Position numbers and translations under genes: made by a program
Source: DASWJS01 sp036397035
GTDB lineage: Bacteria > Actinomycetota > AC-67
Direction: 5' to 3'
DNA length: 64,000 nt
Assembly (NCBI GenBank): GCA_036397035.1
Contig: DASWJS010000014.1
Location: forward strand, 1-64,000
The notes under the pieces: generated by a model
The model's input: only the letters and a program-made list of their open reading frames with translations
Database searches by the model: none
Told to the model about the DNA's origin: nothing
Shown: positions 58,234 through 64,000 of the stretch, piece by piece
Layout of the letters: the number at the start of each line of letters is the position of its first letter
How positions within the stretch are numbered: position 1 is the first letter of the stretch

Positions 58234-58240
58234 CGGCACG

Positions 58241-58246
58241 ACGCTA
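58241..58246 (-). promoter_or_regulatory. TAGCGT -10-like box overlapping the nuoN stop codon
   Basis: On the minus strand TAGCGT ends 7 nt before the ATG at 58233. Its first three bases are the TAG stop of the second nuoN, so the polyprenyl synthase promoter starts inside that codon. Confidence 0.45.
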
Positions 58247-59706
58247 CCCCGTGAAGACGGCCGCCGTGCGCGCGAGGTCCATCAGCGCCTGCGGGTAGAC
58301 CCCGAGCGCGAGTGTCGCCAGACCGGTCACGGCCAGCGCGACGCCGGCGGGCATCCCGACCGTCACCGGCTCCATCGAGGGCTCGGGCTCCTGCATCCAC
58401 ATCGCCACGATCAGGCGCAAGTAGAAGAACGCGGCGATGACGCTCGCGGCGACGCCGGCGAGGACGAGCCAGGTCTCCCCCGCCTCCACCGCGGCCTTGA
58501 ACACGAAGAACTTGGCCATGAACCCGGCCGTCGGCGGCAGCCCGGCCATCGAGACAAGGAACAGCGTCATCGCGCCGGCGACGACGGGCGAGCCGCGCCC
58601 GAGCCCCGCCCACGCGCCGACGTCGAGCCGCTCGCTCCCGCGCGCGAACGTCGCGGCGACGAGCGCGAAGGCGCCGATCGTCATCAGCGCGTAGACGAGG
58701 AGATAGAACAGCGAGCCGGCGAGCCCCTGTCGGTCCGCGGCCACGACGCCGATCAGCACGAAGCCCGCGTGGGCGATCGAGGAGTAGGCGAGCAGCCGCT
58801 TCACGTCCGTCTGCACGATCGCGACGACCGACCCGAGCAGCATCGTCACGATCGCGATCAGCCACAGGGCCGGCCGCCAGTCGAATTGCAGCGAGCCGAA
58901 CGAGACGAGGAACACGCGCAGCAGCGCCGCGAACGCGGCCGCCTTGGTCGCCGCCGCCATGAACCCGGTCACCGTCGTCGGCGCTCCCTGGTAGACATCC
59001 GGCGTCCACATGTGGAACGGCACCGCGCCGACCTTGAACGCGAAGCCGACCGCGACCAGGGCCACGGCCGGCCAGAGCAGGTCCAGGTCGGCCGTCCCGC
59101 CGGCGACGGCGTCGGCGATCGCGCTGATGCTCGTCTCGCCGGTCGCCCCGTAGGCGAGCGCGATGCCGTAGAGCAGGATCGCGCTGGAGAACGCGCCGAG
59201 CAGGAAGTACTTCATCGAGGCTTCCTGCGCGCCGCCGTCGGCTCGCGCCAGCCCGACCAGCACGTAGAGCGACAGCGAGAGCACCTCGAGCGCGATGAAG
59301 AGCAGGATCAGGTTCGCGGCCGAGGCCAGCAGCACCATGCCGGCGGTCGCGAGCAGCAGCAGCGGATAGAACTCGAAGCGGTGAATGCGCCGGGCGCTCA
59401 GGTAGTCGAAGGACGCCAGGACCGTCAGGCCGGCCGCGAGCAGCAGCACGAGGTTGGTGAACAGCGCCACGCCGTCCACCGCCACCATCCCCTGCATGCC
59501 GACGATCTCGCGGTCGGCGCGCGCGAGGTCGAACGTGAGGAACCCGGCGCCGCCGAGCGCCGCCAGCGTCAGGATCGCGAAGCGCTCGCGCCGGATGCGT
59601 CGCGCGAACGCTCCCCACAGCAGGGTCAGCGCCGCCGCGCCCGCGAGCACGAGCACCGGACCGATGCTGCGCCAGACGATCTCCGGGGTGGCCTGGATGG
59701 GCACGC

Positions 59707-59710
<4 letters not shown>
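58244..59710 (-). CDS. nuoN: NADH-quinone oxidoreductase subunit N (cluster 2)
   Basis: A 488-residue subunit. IALEVLSLSLYVLVGLARAD, KYFLLGAFSSAILLYGIALA, FKVGAVPFHMWTPDVYQGAP and KRLLAYSSIAHAGFVLIG fit NuoN. It is clearly a different copy from the one at 35250 (different loops and lengths). It ends at the promoter of the polyprenyl synthase. The ATG overlaps the nuoM stop. Confidence 0.95.
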
Positions 59711-63182
<3,472 letters not shown>

Positions 63183-63186
<4 letters not shown>

Positions 63187-63523
63187 CCCTTCAGCGCGCT
63201 CACGTCGTCAACGGACGCAGCGTCGACCGCCGTCGCGCCGGCGGGGACGCGGCCTTTCCGGCGGAAGATAGCGACGATGATGCCGAGCCCCACCACGACC
63301 TCCGCCGCGGCGACGACCATCACGAAGAAGGCGAGCACCTGGCCGTCCAGCCCGCCGTGGATCTTCGCGAAGGTCACCAGGGTGAGGTTGACCGCGTTCA
63401 GCATCAGCTCGATGCCCATGAAGATCCGCAGCGCGTTCTTGCGCAGCAGGACCGCCGCGGTTCCCGTCGCGAACAGGATCGCCGCGAGGCCGAGGAAGTG
63501 CGAGGGCTGGACCTGGAAGAAGC

Positions 63524-63527
<4 letters not shown>
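63183..63527 (-). CDS. nuoK: NADH-quinone oxidoreductase subunit K (cluster 2)
   Basis: A 114-residue, three-helix subunit. LLRKNALRIFMGIELMLNAV and AFFVMVVAAAEVVVGLGIIV carry the two conserved Glu. A 15-residue tail after the third helix is longer than in cluster 1. The GTG start overlaps the nuoJ stop. Confidence 0.93.

Positions 63528-64000
<473 letters not shown>

Overview
The window is high-GC chromosomal DNA from an uncultured member of the Actinomycetota (inference). Four things point there. (1) The order rpmG, HadA/HadB-type MaoC dehydratases, tRNA-Trp, secE, nusG, rplK, rplA is the actinobacterial arrangement, as in Mycobacterium, although here it is split by extra genes. (2) tRNA-Thr and tRNA-Met sit beside rpmG. 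(3) A partial nuo cluster lies next to htpX, and a second nuo cluster lies next to a polyprenyl diphosphate synthase. (4) Many genes have a TANNNT box 6-9 nt before the start codon and no Shine-Dalgarno sequence, the leaderless style common in this phylum. The class cannot be fixed by eye.

Layout. 1-3.6 kb: end of a surface-glycan locus (WecE-like aminotransferase, polyprenyl-phosphate glycosyltransferase, sulfotransferase, Wzx-like flippase). 3.6-6.3 kb: rplA, rplK, nusG, secE and tRNA-Trp, reading leftwards. 6.3-12.5 kb: ECF sigma/anti-sigma pair, a lipoprotein, a glycosyltransferase with a CysRS-like N-terminus, an amidohydrolase, FabG/HadA/HadB-like enzymes, rpmG, tRNA-Met and tRNA-Thr. 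12.5-22.2 kb: MidA/NDUFAF7 methyltransferase divergent from an aminotransferase-thiolase-thiolase-DUF35 operon; then acyl-CoA dehydrogenase, acyl-CoA ligase and enoyl-CoA hydratase. 22.2-27.3 kb: SGNH lipoprotein, acyltransferase-SGNH, PH-like protein, flavoprotein, lysyl-oxidase-like protein. 27.3-29.1 kb: a small accessory segment next to tRNA-Tyr, with a LexA-like box, an HTH/PIN pair and a broken PIN gene. 29.1-35.2 kb: YajQ, a secreted protein, an MFS transporter, a two-component system, HtpX.

35.2-45.4 kb: complex I cluster nuoABCDHIJKLMN without nuoE, nuoF or nuoG. 45.4-50.3 kb: an accessory island of small toxin-antitoxin-like genes (HicBA, DUF4160/DUF2442, DUF6883/DUF4926, DUF433) with one well-formed and one deleted integron-type attC site. 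50.3-56.2 kb: a tightly overlapping seven-gene operon (ABC exporter, two CDP-alcohol phosphotransferases, cytidylyltransferase-like enzyme, glycerol-1-phosphate-dehydrogenase-like enzyme, glycosyltransferase) that looks like a phosphodiester-containing surface polymer pathway. 56.3-58.2 kb: another glycosyltransferase and a polyprenyl diphosphate synthase. 58.2-64 kb: nuoNMLK and partial nuoJ of a second complex I cluster that runs off the window.

How the parts fit. The genome carries at least two complex I-type loci and a NDUFAF7/MidA-type methyltransferase, so electron input into quinone is probably branched. Fatty-acyl-CoA enzymes supply reducing power. Glycan genes at both ends and in the centre build an envelope polymer on polyprenyl carriers. 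The best candidates for new biology are the seven-gene polymer operon, the cassette-like attC island, the LexA-boxed HTH/PIN module and the CysRS-like/glycosyltransferase fusion.
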